Shown: in pieces, positions 8,266 to 15,967 of the stretch
How positions within the stretch are numbered: the first letter of the stretch is position 1
Layout of the letters: each line of letters opens with the position of its first letter
NCBI RefSeq assembly: GCF_007833215.1
Contig: NZ_CP042239.1
Span: forward strand, 992,001 to 1,056,000
Reading direction: 5' to 3'
DNA: 64,000 nucleotides
DNA from: Sphingomonas suaedae
Lineage (GTDB): Bacteria; Pseudomonadota; Alphaproteobacteria; Sphingomonadales; Sphingomonadaceae
The notes under the pieces: model-generated
The model's database searches: none
The model's input: the letters and a program-made list of their open reading frames with translations, nothing else
Told to the model about the DNA's origin: nothing
Position numbers and translations under genes: made by a program

Positions 8266-9030
8266 ATGTTCGAAGCGATCGATCTTCAGGGTCTGCTGCC
8301 CTATATTGCCGTCGGTCTCGCCGCGCAGATCGTCGATGGGGCGCTCGGCATGGCGTTCGGGGTGATCTCCAGCACCTTGCTGGTCAGCGTGCTCGGCGTA
8401 CCTCCCGCCACCGCGTCTGCCGGCGTGCATCTGGTCGAATGCTTCACCACTGGCGTGTCGGGCGTATCCCATGCACTGCATCGAAATGTGAACTGGAAGC
8501 TGTTCTTTCGCCTGCTGATCCCCGGCGTCATCGGGGGCGTGGCGGGCGCCTATCTTCTCACCACGCTCGATGCTTCCCTCACCCGCCCCTTCGTCATGAG
8601 CTATTTGGCGCTGATCGGCGTCTATCTCCTCTGGCGCGGCATTCGTTTTCCGCCCCGTGCGCACAAGGAAGCCCGGATCGTCGAGCCGCTCGGCCTGATC
8701 GGCGGGTTTCTGGATGCCGCTGGCGGAGGCGGCTGGGGGCCTGTGGTGACCAGCAATTTGTTGATCCAGGGAACTCAGCCGCGCACCACGATCGGAACGG
8801 TCAACAGCGTCGAATTCTTCCTGACGCTCTCGGTTTCGATCACCTTCATTTTCGGCCTGGGCTTCGCCGCCTTTACAGAAGCAGTGGTGGGTCTGTTGAT
8901 CGGCGGACTGATCGCCGCTCCGTTCGGCGCGGTGGTGGCAAAACGGGTTCCGACAAAGGCCCTGCTCATTATGGTCGGCGCGGTGCTGACGGTCACGAGC
9001 GCTTACAGCGTCTATCGCAATTTCGCCTGA
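8266..9030 (+). CDS. TauE/SafE family permease
   Basis: This 254-residue integral membrane protein has about eight hydrophobic segments and belongs to the TauE/SafE (DUF81) family of putative sulfite, sulfoacetate or organic anion exporters. Diagnostic stretches are the N-terminal AQIVDGALGMAFGV with PPATASAGVHLVE, and the repeated C-terminal half GGFLDAAGGGGWGPVV with GTVNSVEFF. It lies next to the serine acetyltransferase gene in divergent orientation, which is compatible with sulfur traffic, but the substrate cannot be read from sequence. The 157-base spacer between them shows no promoter I would trust. Confidence 0.9.
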   Translation: MFEAIDLQGLLPYIAVGLAAQIVDGALGMAFGVISSTLLVSVLGVPPATASAGVHLVECFTTGVSGVSHALHRNVNWKLFFRLLIPGVIGGVAGAYLLTTLDASLTRPFVMSYLALIGVYLLWRGIRFPPRAHKEARIVEPLGLIGGFLDAAGGGGWGPVVTSNLLIQGTQPRTTIGTVNSVEFFLTLSVSITFIFGLGFAAFTEAVVGLLIGGLIAAPFGAVVAKRVPTKALLIMVGAVLTVTSAYSVYRNFA

Positions 9031-9070
9031 TATCGATCAGTTTCGTCTCTTTGAGTGATTGTATCGATCA
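9031..9070 (+). promoter_or_regulatory. candidate OxyR site upstream of ahpC
   Basis: TATCGATCA occurs twice in the same orientation, at 9031 and 9062, exactly 31 bases (three helical turns) apart. It lies just upstream of a possible -35 region (TTTCCC at 9090) with a 17-base spacer to TATATG at 9113. OxyR contacts four short elements spaced by about one turn over 40-45 bases immediately upstream of the -35, so position and spacing fit. The inner two elements are not recognisable. OxyR itself is encoded 2.4 kb downstream. Confidence 0.4.
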
Positions 9071-9163
9071 CATCGAGCGACTCTTCCCATTTCCCAGACT
9101 CGCCGCGCTCCCTATATGCCGCATTGCACAAGTTGCACTGCACCATTCACAGGAGAACAAGTT

Positions 9164-9727
9164 ATGGCGCTCATCGGTAGCGAACTGAAGCCGTTCACGG
9201 CGACCGCGTTCAAGCAAGGCAAGTTCGTCGACGTCACCGACGCCGACGTGCGCGGCAAGTGGGCGGTGTTCTTCTTCTACCCGGCCGATTTCACCTTCGT
9301 CTGCCCGACCGAGCTTGAGGACCTGGCGGACATCTACCCGACGCTCCAGAAAATGGGTGTCGAGGTGTACTCGGTCTCGACCGACACACATTTCAGCCAC
9401 AAGGCATGGCACGACACCTCGCCCGCGATCGGCAAGATCGACTATTATATGCTCGGCGACCAGAACCACGTCCTGGCGAAGAATTTCGACGTGCTGCGTG
9501 AAGGTCAGGGCCTGGCGGATCGTGGTACCTTCGTGATCGATCCGGAAGGCGTGATCCAGCTGGTCGAAATCACCAGCGAAGGCGTGGGCCGCAACGCGAC
9601 CGAACTGCTCCGCAAGATCAAGGCTGCGCAATATATTGCGGCGCACCCCGGCGAAGTCTGCCCGGCAAAGTGGGAAGAGGGTGAAACCACGCTCGCCCCG
9701 TCGCTCGACCTCGTCGGCAAGATCTGA
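9164..9727 (+). CDS. ahpC: alkyl hydroperoxide reductase subunit C
   Basis: This 187-residue typical 2-Cys peroxiredoxin (Prx1/AhpC group) reduces hydrogen peroxide and alkyl hydroperoxides. The peroxidatic Cys47 is in [11 protein letters not shown] and the resolving Cys166 is in GEVCPAKW. These positions match the E. coli enzyme within one residue. The ATG at 9164 follows the strong AGGAGAAC ribosome binding site. It is reduced by AhpF, encoded next, and is probably controlled by the OxyR of this locus. Two hairpins between ahpC and ahpF would let ahpC be made in excess over ahpF, as is usual for this system. Confidence 0.98.
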   Translation: MALIGSELKPFTATAFKQGKFVDVTDADVRGKWAVFFFYPADFTFVCPTELEDLADIYPTLQKMGVEVYSVSTDTHFSHKAWHDTSPAIGKIDYYMLGDQNHVLAKNFDVLREGQGLADRGTFVIDPEGVIQLVEITSEGVGRNATELLRKIKAAQYIAAHPGEVCPAKWEEGETTLAPSLDLVGKI

Positions 9728-9738
9728 CGCGATTTAGG

Positions 9739-9765
9739 GCACCCGCCCCCCTCTGCGGGTGCTTT
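9739..9765 (+). terminator. hairpin after ahpC (first of two)
   Basis: GCACCCGC (9739-9746) pairs perfectly with GCGGGTGC (9755-9762) around an eight-base loop, followed by TTTAT. It lies 12 bases after the ahpC stop. It probably acts as a partial terminator or 3' stabiliser that lowers ahpF expression relative to ahpC. Confidence 0.7.
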
Positions 9766-9768
9766 ATG

Positions 9769-9807
9769 CGGCCCGGGGCAGTCCTTCCCGATGCCCCGGG
9801 CCGTTTT
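9769..9807 (+). terminator. rho-independent terminator between ahpC and ahpF
   Basis: CGGCCCGGGGCA (9769-9780) pairs over 12 bases with TGCCCCGGGCCG (9792-9803), followed by TTTT. This is a very stable stem only three bases after the first hairpin. The ahpF start codon is 25 bases downstream, so ahpF expression must come from read-through, or from a promoter hidden in this stretch. Confidence 0.85.
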
Positions 9808-9831
9808 GCCTCAAGACTTTAGGAAATACCC

Positions 9832-11412
9832 ATGCTCGACGCCCATCTGACGCAACAGCTTGAAGCCTATCTCGTGCATATCCGCGAGTCCGTGGAGCTC
9901 GTCGCCAGCCTGGGCGACGATCCCAAGTCCCGCGAACTGGAAACGCTGCTCGGCGAAATCGCCGCCCTGTCCGGCAAGATCACGCTGATCCGCCAGGATG
10001 ATGACAAGCGCAAGCCGAGCTTCATGATCCGCCGCGCCGGGACCGATATCGGCGTGCGTTTCGCCGGCATCCCGATGGGGCATGAATTTACCAGCCTCGT
10101 CCTCGCTTTGCTCCAGGTCGGCGGCCATCCGTCCAAGGCGGCGCAGGAGGTGATCGAGGCAGTCAAGGGCCTCGACGGCGACCTCCACTTCGAAACCTAT
10201 TTCTCGCTGTCGTGCCAGAACTGCCCCGATGTCGTTCAGGCGCTCAACCTGATGGCGGTGCTGAACCCGAAGATCAGCCACGTCGCGATCGACGGCGCGC
10301 TGTTCAAGGAAGAGGTCGACGCGCGCCAGGTGCTTGCCGTCCCCACGGTCTATCTCAACGGCGAGCTGTTCGGGTCGGGCCGGATGGAGCTGGAACAGAT
10401 CGTCGCCAGGCTCGATAGCGGTGCCGAGGCCAAGGCGGCGGAGAAGCTGGCGGCCAAGGAGCCGTTCGATGTGCTGATCGTCGGCGGTGGCCCCGCTGGT
10501 GCCGCGTCGGCCATCTACACTGCCCGCAAGGGCCTGCGCGTCGGCGTCGCCGCCGAGCGGTTCGGCGGGCAGGTGCTCGACACGATGGGCATCGAGAATT
10601 TCATCTCGGTCCCCTACACCGAAGGTCCCAAGCTCGCCGCCCAGCTCGAAGCGCACGTCAAGGAGAATGACGTCGATATCATGAACCTCCAGCGCGCGGA
10701 CAAGCTAATCCCGGCGACGCGCGAGGGCGGGCTGCATGAGGTGGTACTGGCGAACGGGGCGTCGCTGAAGGCGAAGACCGTGATCCTTTCTACCGGCGCG
10801 CGCTGGCGCCAGATGGGAGTCCCCGGCGAGGAGGAATATCGCAACAAGGGCGTGGCCTATTGCCCGCATTGCGACGGCCCGCTGTTCAAGGGCAAGCGCG
10901 TCGCGGTGATCGGCGGCGGCAATTCGGGCGTCGAAGCGGCGATCGATCTGGCCGGCATCGTCGGCCATGTCACGCTGATCGAATATGACAGCCAGCTGCG
11001 CGCCGACGCGGTGCTTCAGCGCAAGCTGGGCAGCCTGTCCAACGTCAAGGTTATCACCTCAGCGCTCACCACCCGCGTGAATGGCGCCGAGAAGGTGACG
11101 GGCCTGACCTACAAGGACCGCAATTCCGGAGACGAGCACGACATCGAACTGGAAGGCATTTTCGTCCAGATCGGGCTGGTGCCGAACACGGAGTGGCTCC
11201 AGGATGCGATCGCGCTCACCCCGCGCGGCGAGATCGAGATCGATGCGCGCGGGCAAACCAGCCAGCCGGGCATCTTCGCCGCCGGTGACGCCACCACCGT
11301 CCCCTACAAACAGATCGTAATCGCAATGGGTGCGGGCTCGACCGCTGCCTTGTCAGCTTTCGATTATCTCATCCGGCTCCCAGCCGAAGAGATCGAGGCT
11401 GCGGCAGCCTGA
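9832..11412 (+). CDS. ahpF: alkyl hydroperoxide reductase subunit F
   Basis: This 526-residue FAD-dependent disulfide reductase transfers electrons from NADH to AhpC. The N-terminal tandem thioredoxin-fold domain (about 1-200) carries the redox pair in [12 protein letters not shown]. The flavoprotein part begins with the FAD-binding [13 protein letters not shown] and contains the second redox pair in [10 protein letters not shown], then the NADH-binding [12 protein letters not shown]. The C-terminal FAD motif IFAAGDAT is complete. Length and domain order are normal. It follows ahpC after two tandem terminator-like hairpins. Confidence 0.98.
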   Translation: MLDAHLTQQLEAYLVHIRESVELVASLGDDPKSRELETLLGEIAALSGKITLIRQDDDKRKPSFMIRRAGTDIGVRFAGIPMGHEFTSLVLALLQVGGHPSKAAQEVIEAVKGLDGDLHFETYFSLSCQNCPDVVQALNLMAVLNPKISHVAIDGALFKEEVDARQVLAVPTVYLNGELFGSGRMELEQIVARLDSGAEAKAAEKLAAKEPFDVLIVGGGPAGAASAIYTARKGLRVGVAAERFGGQVLDTMGIENFISVPYTEGPKLAAQLEAHVKENDVDIMNLQRADKLIPATREGGLHEVVLANGASLKAKTVILSTGARWRQMGVPGEEEYRNKGVAYCPHCDGPLFKGKRVAVIGGGNSGVEAAIDLAGIVGHVTLIEYDSQLRADAVLQRKLGSLSNVKVITSALTTRVNGAEKVTGLTYKDRNSGDEHDIELEGIFVQIGLVPNTEWLQDAIALTPRGEIEIDARGQTSQPGIFAAGDATTVPYKQIVIAMGAGSTAALSAFDYLIRLPAEEIEAAAA

Positions 11413-11421
11413 CCTAAGAGA

Positions 11422-11453
11422 CGCCGCCCCTGCAAAATGCGGGGGTGGCGTTA
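11422..11453 (+). terminator. terminator after ahpF
   Basis: A 12-base stem with two wobble pairs (CGCCGCCCCTGC with GCGGGGGTGGCG, loop AAAAT) lies 10 bases after the ahpF stop and is followed by TTAT. The T tract is weak. It separates ahpF from oxyR. Confidence 0.6.
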
Positions 11454-11500
11454 TCGCGTCGATCACTTATATCCAGTCCACCAATCGGCTGGATCGATCA

Positions 11501-12415
11501 ATGGCGCAAACCTATCTTCCGACGCTCAAGCAACTCCAATATCTCGTAGCGCTCAAGGATCATGGACATTTCGGCCGCGCGGCCGAGGCGAGTTTCGTCA
11601 CCCAGTCGACATTGTCGGCGGGACTGCGCGAACTCGAGACGCTGATCGGGGTCGTGCTGGTCGAGCGCACCAGGCGCGTCGTCCGCTTCACTCCGCTGGG
11701 CGAACGGATCGTCGACAAGGCGCGCCGCGTGTTGCGCGAGGCGGACGAACTGGCCGATCTGGCGCGCGCCGCCGGGCGTCCGCTGTCGGGGGAGATGCGG
11801 ATGAGTGTCATCCCCACCATCGCTCCGTTTCTGCTCCCCCGCATCCTGCCCCGTCTGCGACGCGGCTATCCCGATCTCAAATTGTTCCTGCGCGAGGAGC
11901 CCAGCGGTGCCGCTTGCGAAAGCCTGCACACCGGGCGGACCGATTGCGTGCTGCTCGCCCTCCCCTATGCCTGTGGCGATGTCGAAACGGCCCCGCTGTT
12001 CGACGATCGCCTGTTCGTCGCCTTTCCGGAGGGTGAGTTCGAACCCGATCACAAATCGGTGACCGCAAGCGATATCGACGAGACCCGGCTGCTGCTGCTC
12101 GAAGACGGGCATTGCCTCAAGGATCACGCGCTGGCCGCGTGCAACCGGCCCGAACTACGCGCCGAGGCGACCATGCTCGGCACGTCGCTGCATACGATGG
12201 TACAGATGGTCGATAACGGGCTTGGCGTGACGATGTTGCCCGAAATGGCGATCGACGCGGGCATTCTCGACCATACGCACATCACCGCCCGCCCGCTTCA
12301 GGCCGACAACCCCTCGCGCCGCATCGCGCTGGTCTGGCGCAAGGCGAGTCCGCGCGAGCGCGATTTCCGGCTGCTGGCGGAGGTGCTGGCTCAGTCGGCG
12401 CCCGCGCCGGCTTGA
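11501..12415 (+). CDS. oxyR: LysR-family hydrogen peroxide sensor OxyR
   Basis: This 304-residue LysR-type regulator has an N-terminal winged helix-turn-helix (about 5-65, with HFGRAAEASFVTQSTLSAGL) and a C-terminal effector domain. The two redox-active cysteines of OxyR are conserved: LLLLEDGHCLKDHALAAC gives Cys205 and Cys214, equivalent to Cys199 and Cys208 of E. coli. That context makes the OxyR call firm over a generic LysR. The start at 11501 (MAQTYLPTLKQLQYL) is chosen because the 57 upstream in-frame codons lie inside the ahpF end and terminator. It probably activates ahpC and ahpF. The last 25 bases overlap moaE antisense. Confidence 0.95.
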   Translation: MAQTYLPTLKQLQYLVALKDHGHFGRAAEASFVTQSTLSAGLRELETLIGVVLVERTRRVVRFTPLGERIVDKARRVLREADELADLARAAGRPLSGEMRMSVIPTIAPFLLPRILPRLRRGYPDLKLFLREEPSGAACESLHTGRTDCVLLALPYACGDVETAPLFDDRLFVAFPEGEFEPDHKSVTASDIDETRLLLLEDGHCLKDHALAACNRPELRAEATMLGTSLHTMVQMVDNGLGVTMLPEMAIDAGILDHTHITARPLQADNPSRRIALVWRKASPRERDFRLLAEVLAQSAPAPA

Positions 12416-12852
12416 CTATCCCAGCGGGTCGCGGCCGCCACGTCACTGTTGCGTGCCTCTACCCATTGCGCCGAGCCGGCGCGATGCTCGCGCTTCCAGA
12501 AGGGCGCATCGGTTTTCAGCCGGTCGATCAGGAACCCGCACGCCTCCAGCGCCGCGCGGCGATGCGCAGCGGCGGTCGCGACGAGCACGATCCGCTCGCC
12601 GGGTTCCATCGGCCCGACCCGATGAATGACTACCGCCGATGTCAGCGCCCAGCGTTGCATCGCCTGTTCGGCGAGATCACACAGCACCGCCTCGGTCATG
12701 CCCGGATAATGTTCCAGTTCCAGGCAGGTAACGCCATCATCGTTGCGCACCACGCCGATGAAGCTCGCCACCGCGCCGGCGCCAGTCTCCTCGATCCCGG
12801 CAAGCTCGATGCCAACATCGATCGGCGCGGAATCCACCGAAACGCGGATCAT
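12391..12852 (-). CDS. moaE: molybdopterin synthase catalytic subunit MoaE
   Basis: This 153-residue large subunit of molybdopterin synthase carries the active site that inserts dithiolene sulfurs into precursor Z (cPMP). Family motifs include GAVASFIGVVR, LELEHYPGM, HRVGPMEPGE and the catalytic lysine region RLKTDAPFWKRE. It starts at 12852, where its ATG overlaps the moaD stop by four bases. The tail after residue 140 is extra and overlaps oxyR by 25 bases on the other strand. It acts as a heterotetramer with MoaD, the preceding gene. Confidence 0.96.
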   Translation of the reverse strand: MIRVSVDSAPIDVGIELAGIEETGAGAVASFIGVVRNDDGVTCLELEHYPGMTEAVLCDLAEQAMQRWALTSAVVIHRVGPMEPGERIVLVATAAAHRRAALEACGFLIDRLKTDAPFWKREHRAGSAQWVEARNSDVAAATRWDSQAGAGAD

Positions 12853-13100
12853 CCGCCCGTCACCGGCGGAAAGAGCGCGACCTCCTGTGCGGTGCCGAGT
12901 TCGCCGTCGAGCGCGACGAACTTCTGGTCCACCGCCGCCCGCAACCGTGCCGGATCTGCAAAGGCTCGGGCATGGGCGTCGCTGCGTCCCCGCAGCCAAT
13001 CGATCAGGTCGGCGACGGTGCGTACCGCCTCGGGCGGTCGGACCTCCTCCTCCGCAACGCCGATCGTTTCGCGGACCCAGGAAAAATAGAGCAGCCGCAT
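12849..13100 (-). CDS. moaD: molybdopterin synthase sulfur carrier MoaD
   Basis: This 83-residue ubiquitin-fold sulfur carrier ends in the required Gly-Gly (FPPVTGG), which is adenylated and thiocarboxylated before donating sulfur to MoaE. I place the start at 13100 (MRLLYFSWVRE); an open frame extends 25 codons into pgsA but those residues are not family-like. The start overlaps the pgsA stop by one base (TGATG) and its own stop overlaps the moaE start, so pgsA-moaD-moaE forms one tightly coupled unit. Confidence 0.95.
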   Translation of the reverse strand: MRLLYFSWVRETIGVAEEEVRPPEAVRTVADLIDWLRGRSDAHARAFADPARLRAAVDQKFVALDGELGTAQEVALFPPVTGG

Positions 13101-13654
13101 CAGCTGTCCATATGTTTGAGGCCGACGCGCAGATAGTCCCATCCGGTAATCAGCGTCAGCGCGGCGGCAGCCCACAGCATCGCCAGGCTTGCGTTATGCA
13201 CCCATGGCCATTCCGGCAGCGCCCCGGCGAGGATCAATCCGCCGAGTGAGGTGAGCTGAAGCGCCGTCTTCCACTTCGCCAGCGCCGACACCGGCACCGA
13301 CACCTGGATACCGCCCAGAAACTCGCGCAGCCCGGATACCGCGATCTCCCGCAACAGGATCACCAGCGCCGCGATCATGTGGATGTCGGGAATCACCCCC
13401 TTGGCGCAAAGGATCAGGATCACCGCGGCGACCATGATCTTGTCAGCGATCGGATCGAGGAACACCCCGAGCTTCGAGACCGTCCCGCGCGACCGGGCGA
13501 GATAGCCGTCGAAATAATCGGTAACCCCCATCATGCAGTAGGTCGCGAAACCGAGCGCATAGCCCGCCTGCCACTGTGGCCACCACAGGAAGAAGACCAG
13601 CAGCGGAACGGTGACGATTCGCGACAGCGTCAGGACGTTAGGAAGCGTCAGCAT
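13100..13654 (-). CDS. pgsA: CDP-diacylglycerol-glycerol-3-phosphate phosphatidyltransferase
   Basis: This 184-residue membrane enzyme makes phosphatidylglycerophosphate, the committed step to phosphatidylglycerol and cardiolipin. The CDP-alcohol phosphotransferase motif DYFDGYLARSRG then LGVFLDPIADK (D-G-x2-A-R-x8-G-x3-D-x3-D) lies at about residues 47-70. Four to five hydrophobic helices surround it. It begins MLTLPNVLTLSRI, a classic PgsA start. It heads the pgsA-moaD-moaE unit; the pairing with molybdopterin genes is a common alphaproteobacterial arrangement, not a functional link. Confidence 0.95.
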   Translation of the reverse strand: MLTLPNVLTLSRIVTVPLLVFFLWWPQWQAGYALGFATYCMMGVTDYFDGYLARSRGTVSKLGVFLDPIADKIMVAAVILILCAKGVIPDIHMIAALVILLREIAVSGLREFLGGIQVSVPVSALAKWKTALQLTSLGGLILAGALPEWPWVHNASLAMLWAAAALTLITGWDYLRVGLKHMDS

Positions 13655-13785
13655 GATCCTGCTCTAGCACCGCGCGGCGCCGCGAACATCCCCCGCGGCG
13701 CGATTGCGCGCGATACCGGTTGCCGCGCCCTCTACCCCCCGGCTATGCGGGTGCCGGTTTTGACGGACGAAGGCCCGCCACGCAT

Positions 13786-15075
13786 ATGAACAACGCGCTC
13801 GGACTGCTCAAGGAGCGCCGGTTTCTCCCCCTCTTCGTCACGCAGTTCCTGGGGGCGTTCAACGATAATCTGTTCAAGACCGCGATGGTGCTGTTCGCCA
13901 CCTATCAGGTGCTGAACAACCCGGAGACCGAATTCATCTTCAACGCGCTCGCCACGGGCGCAGCATTGTTACCGTTCGTCATCCTCTCGGCACTCTCGGG
14001 TCAGCTCGCCGACACCTATGACAAGGCGCAGATCATCCGGATTGTGAAGACCGCAGAGATCGGAATCATGATCTTTGGCGGCTGCGGCATCATCGTCGCG
14101 CATTTCGGATATCCGATGGTCGGGGTCGGCATGATGCTCGGCGCGGTGCTGATGCTCGGCACCCACTCAACCTTCTTTGGTCCGATCAAATATGCGATCT
14201 TGCCCCAGCATCTCAAGGAAGACGAAGTTCTCGGCGGCACCGGGATGGTCGAGGCTGCGACCTATCTTTCGATCCTGCTCGGCACCGTGGTTGCCGGATG
14301 GGTTTCGATCGAGACCGCAGGCTGGCTGACGTTGATCGTCGCCGTAATCGGCTGGTTCACCGGCCGCATGGTGCCCGCCGCACCGCGTCAGGGCGCGAAG
14401 TTGAAGCTCAATTTCAATCCCTTCACCGCATCGTGGCGGCTGATCGGCAACACGATGCACATCCCCCGGCTGTTCTGGGCGATCTGCGCGATCAGCTTCT
14501 TCTGGACGATGGGGGCGGTGCTGATCGTCATCTTCACCCCGCTTGCCAAGAATGTGCTGACCTCCACCAAGGAAGTCGCCAGCCTGATGATCGCCACCTT
14601 CTCGGTCGGTGTGGCGATCGGATCGGTCATCATCAATGCGATGCTGAAGGGCGAGATTTCGGCGAAATACTCGCCCGTCTCGGTGATCGCGATGGCGGCC
14701 TTCATCGTCGCCTTCTCGTTCGAATCGCGCTTCTGGGTCCCTGCGCCAGCGGGCGAACTCTACGATATGGTCAGCTTTATCCTGATGCCGCAGGCGTGGC
14801 TGGTGCTCGCGACATTGATGGCGATCGCGATCGCCGGCGGCATGTTCGTGGTGCCGCTCTATGCCTTCCTCACCACGACGGTGACAAAGGATCAGACCGC
14901 GCGGACGGTCGCCGCGAACAACATCGTCAACGCATTCGGCATGGTGCTGGGCGCATTGATGGTGATGGCAATTACCTGGCTGAAGGTTGCGCCCGCGAAT
15001 CAGCTGCTGTTCGTCGCGGGAATGGCCATCATCTCGGCCTGGATCGCCCAGAAGCTGCACCGCATCTGCGACTGA
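13786..15075 (+). CDS. major facilitator transporter, LplT-like
   Basis: This 429-residue protein with about 12 membrane segments resembles the lysophospholipid flippase LplT and the MFS half of fused Aas-type proteins. Recognisable stretches are LFVTQFLGAFNDNLFKTA at the N-terminus, LSGQLADTYDKA in the second loop, and GPIKYAILPQHL followed by GTGMVEAATYLSILLGT. In E. coli LplT feeds lysophosphatidylethanolamine to the acyltransferase Aas; no acyltransferase gene is adjacent here. The start at 13786 (MNNALGLLKERRFLP) is preferred over 22 extra codons upstream. It is divergent from pgsA, another phospholipid gene. Confidence 0.88.
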   Translation: MNNALGLLKERRFLPLFVTQFLGAFNDNLFKTAMVLFATYQVLNNPETEFIFNALATGAALLPFVILSALSGQLADTYDKAQIIRIVKTAEIGIMIFGGCGIIVAHFGYPMVGVGMMLGAVLMLGTHSTFFGPIKYAILPQHLKEDEVLGGTGMVEAATYLSILLGTVVAGWVSIETAGWLTLIVAVIGWFTGRMVPAAPRQGAKLKLNFNPFTASWRLIGNTMHIPRLFWAICAISFFWTMGAVLIVIFTPLAKNVLTSTKEVASLMIATFSVGVAIGSVIINAMLKGEISAKYSPVSVIAMAAFIVAFSFESRFWVPAPAGELYDMVSFILMPQAWLVLATLMAIAIAGGMFVVPLYAFLTTTVTKDQTARTVAANNIVNAFGMVLGALMVMAITWLKVAPANQLLFVAGMAIISAWIAQKLHRICD

Positions 15076-15087
15076 CCGCTGCGACCT

Positions 15088-15255
15088 TCAGAAAATGAAG
15101 GTGTAGATGCAGATGAAAAAAGCGGTGAAGCTGAGCGCAAACAGTTTGAGATCGCTATCGTCCTCACGCCTGCGGACCTCGGCGCGGACCTTTGGCAGGC
15201 TGGCACGGAACGGGTGGCTGCGGCTGGCGCCGGAGAGGATGAGTTCGCGTCGCAT
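15088..15255 (-). CDS. 55-residue single-span membrane protein
   Basis: This small gene encodes a basic N-terminal half (MRRELILSGASRSHPF, later KVRAEVRRREDD) followed by one hydrophobic C-terminal helix (LFALSFTAFFICIYTFIF). The hydrophobic tail ending directly at the stop, together with the basic cytoplasmic part, suggests a tail-anchored inner-membrane protein. It lies in the gap between the LplT-like gene and tRNA-Ala. The ribosome binding site is weak. I know no family for it. The coherent charge and hydrophobicity layout argues for a true gene, but its shortness keeps confidence moderate. Confidence 0.6.
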   Translation of the reverse strand: MRRELILSGASRSHPFRASLPKVRAEVRRREDDSDLKLFALSFTAFFICIYTFIF

Positions 15256-15351
15256 GGCCAGAAGTTAACGCGCCGGTAACGATTTCGGCCACCCCTTAAG
15301 GATCGTTAACGCCTGTCTCGAACCGGGACACGGCTGCTCCGTGCGTCGCGC

Positions 15352-15386
15352 AAAGAAAAGGCCGGATCGCGAAACGCGCCCGGCCT
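15352..15386 (-). terminator. terminator of tRNA-Ala
   Basis: Read on the minus strand, AGGCCGG pairs with CCGGCCT, with further GCGCG/CGCG-type pairing inside, and the stem is followed by TTTCTTT. It starts 15 bases after the tRNA 3' end and fits a rho-independent terminator. Confidence 0.75.
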
Positions 15387-15400
15387 GTTCTTCAAGGAGT

Positions 15401-15476
15401 TGGTGGAGCCGAGGGGGATCGAACCCCTGACCTTCGCAATGCCATTGCGACGCTCTCCCAGCTGAGCTACGGCCCC
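15401..15476 (-). tRNA. tRNA-Ala (anticodon GGC)
   Basis: This is a 76-base cloverleaf with encoded CCA. The acceptor stem GGGGCCG pairs with the CGGCTCC side before A-CCA, allowing a G-T pair. The D arm contains AGCTCAGCTGGGAGAGC. The anticodon stem TCGCA/TGCGA encloses the loop ATGGCAT, giving anticodon GGC for alanine GCC/GCU codons. The T arm GGTTCGATCC is canonical. Confidence 0.97.
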
Positions 15477-15536
15477 ATCCGTTCCGGGAAGGCGATGGCC
15501 TTTAGCAGCCATCGCGCGGTGTGCAACCGGTTTTTC

Positions 15537-15857
15537 TCAGGTTTCTTCGTCGTCGTCGCCGGTATCGACACCCAGGTCGTCGTCGCCGCCCAGATCGACG
15601 TCATCGTCGGGCGAACCCTCCGCATCCTCGTCGATGTCCAGATCGTCATCCCCCAAGTCGCTATCGTCCTTCTTGGGCTTCTCGGCCACGTCCTTGACCG
15701 CCTCGAACGGAAGCGGCTGCTTGGACTTCAGGATCGGCTCGGGTTCCCAGGCATAGCCGCAGCTGATGCAGGTGACCGGGTCGTCCTTGGTCAGATCATA
15801 AAAGCGCGTTGCGCATTTCGGGCAGCTCCGCTTCGTGCCCCATTCCGGCTTCACCAT
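15537..15857 (-). CDS. FYDLN-acid protein (TIGR02300)
   Basis: This 106-residue alphaproteobacterial protein has a zinc-ribbon-like start, KRSCPKCATRFYDL then DPVTCISCGYAWEP, with four cysteines arranged CxxC-x15-CxxC, followed by an extremely acidic tail of Asp/Glu-rich repeats. This is the TIGR02300/FYDLN_acid family (here FYDLT), conserved in the class but of unknown function. The acidic low-complexity tail may bind basic partners. It is divergent from aroA across a 110-base spacer and adjacent to tRNA-Ala; both positions are common for this gene in sphingomonads as far as I recall. Confidence 0.92.
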   Translation of the reverse strand: MVKPEWGTKRSCPKCATRFYDLTKDDPVTCISCGYAWEPEPILKSKQPLPFEAVKDVAEKPKKDDSDLGDDDLDIDEDAEGSPDDDVDLGGDDDLGVDTGDDDEET

Positions 15858-15967
15858 GTGCCGCTCTATGCCTTTTGTTCGTAATTACAGGGATGACGGG
15901 AAACTTGTCCCCGCTGAAGTGGCGGGCGCCTTGCCATAGCGCAAGCCCCCTGTCAAAGCCGCGGCCG

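Noticed and set aside
8191..8664. 157-codon minus-strand frame opposite the TauE/SafE gene
   Set aside because: It is charged antisense sequence without family features; the plus-strand permease is clear.
15296..15309. Possible CtrA site TTAA-N6-TTAA upstream of the 55-codon gene
   Set aside because: The CtrA consensus needs seven bases between the TTAA halves; here there are six, and flanking bases do not match.
15306..15512. Minus-strand open frame reading GAVAQLGERRNGIAKVRG
   Set aside because: It is the translation of the tRNA-Ala gene and its flanks.
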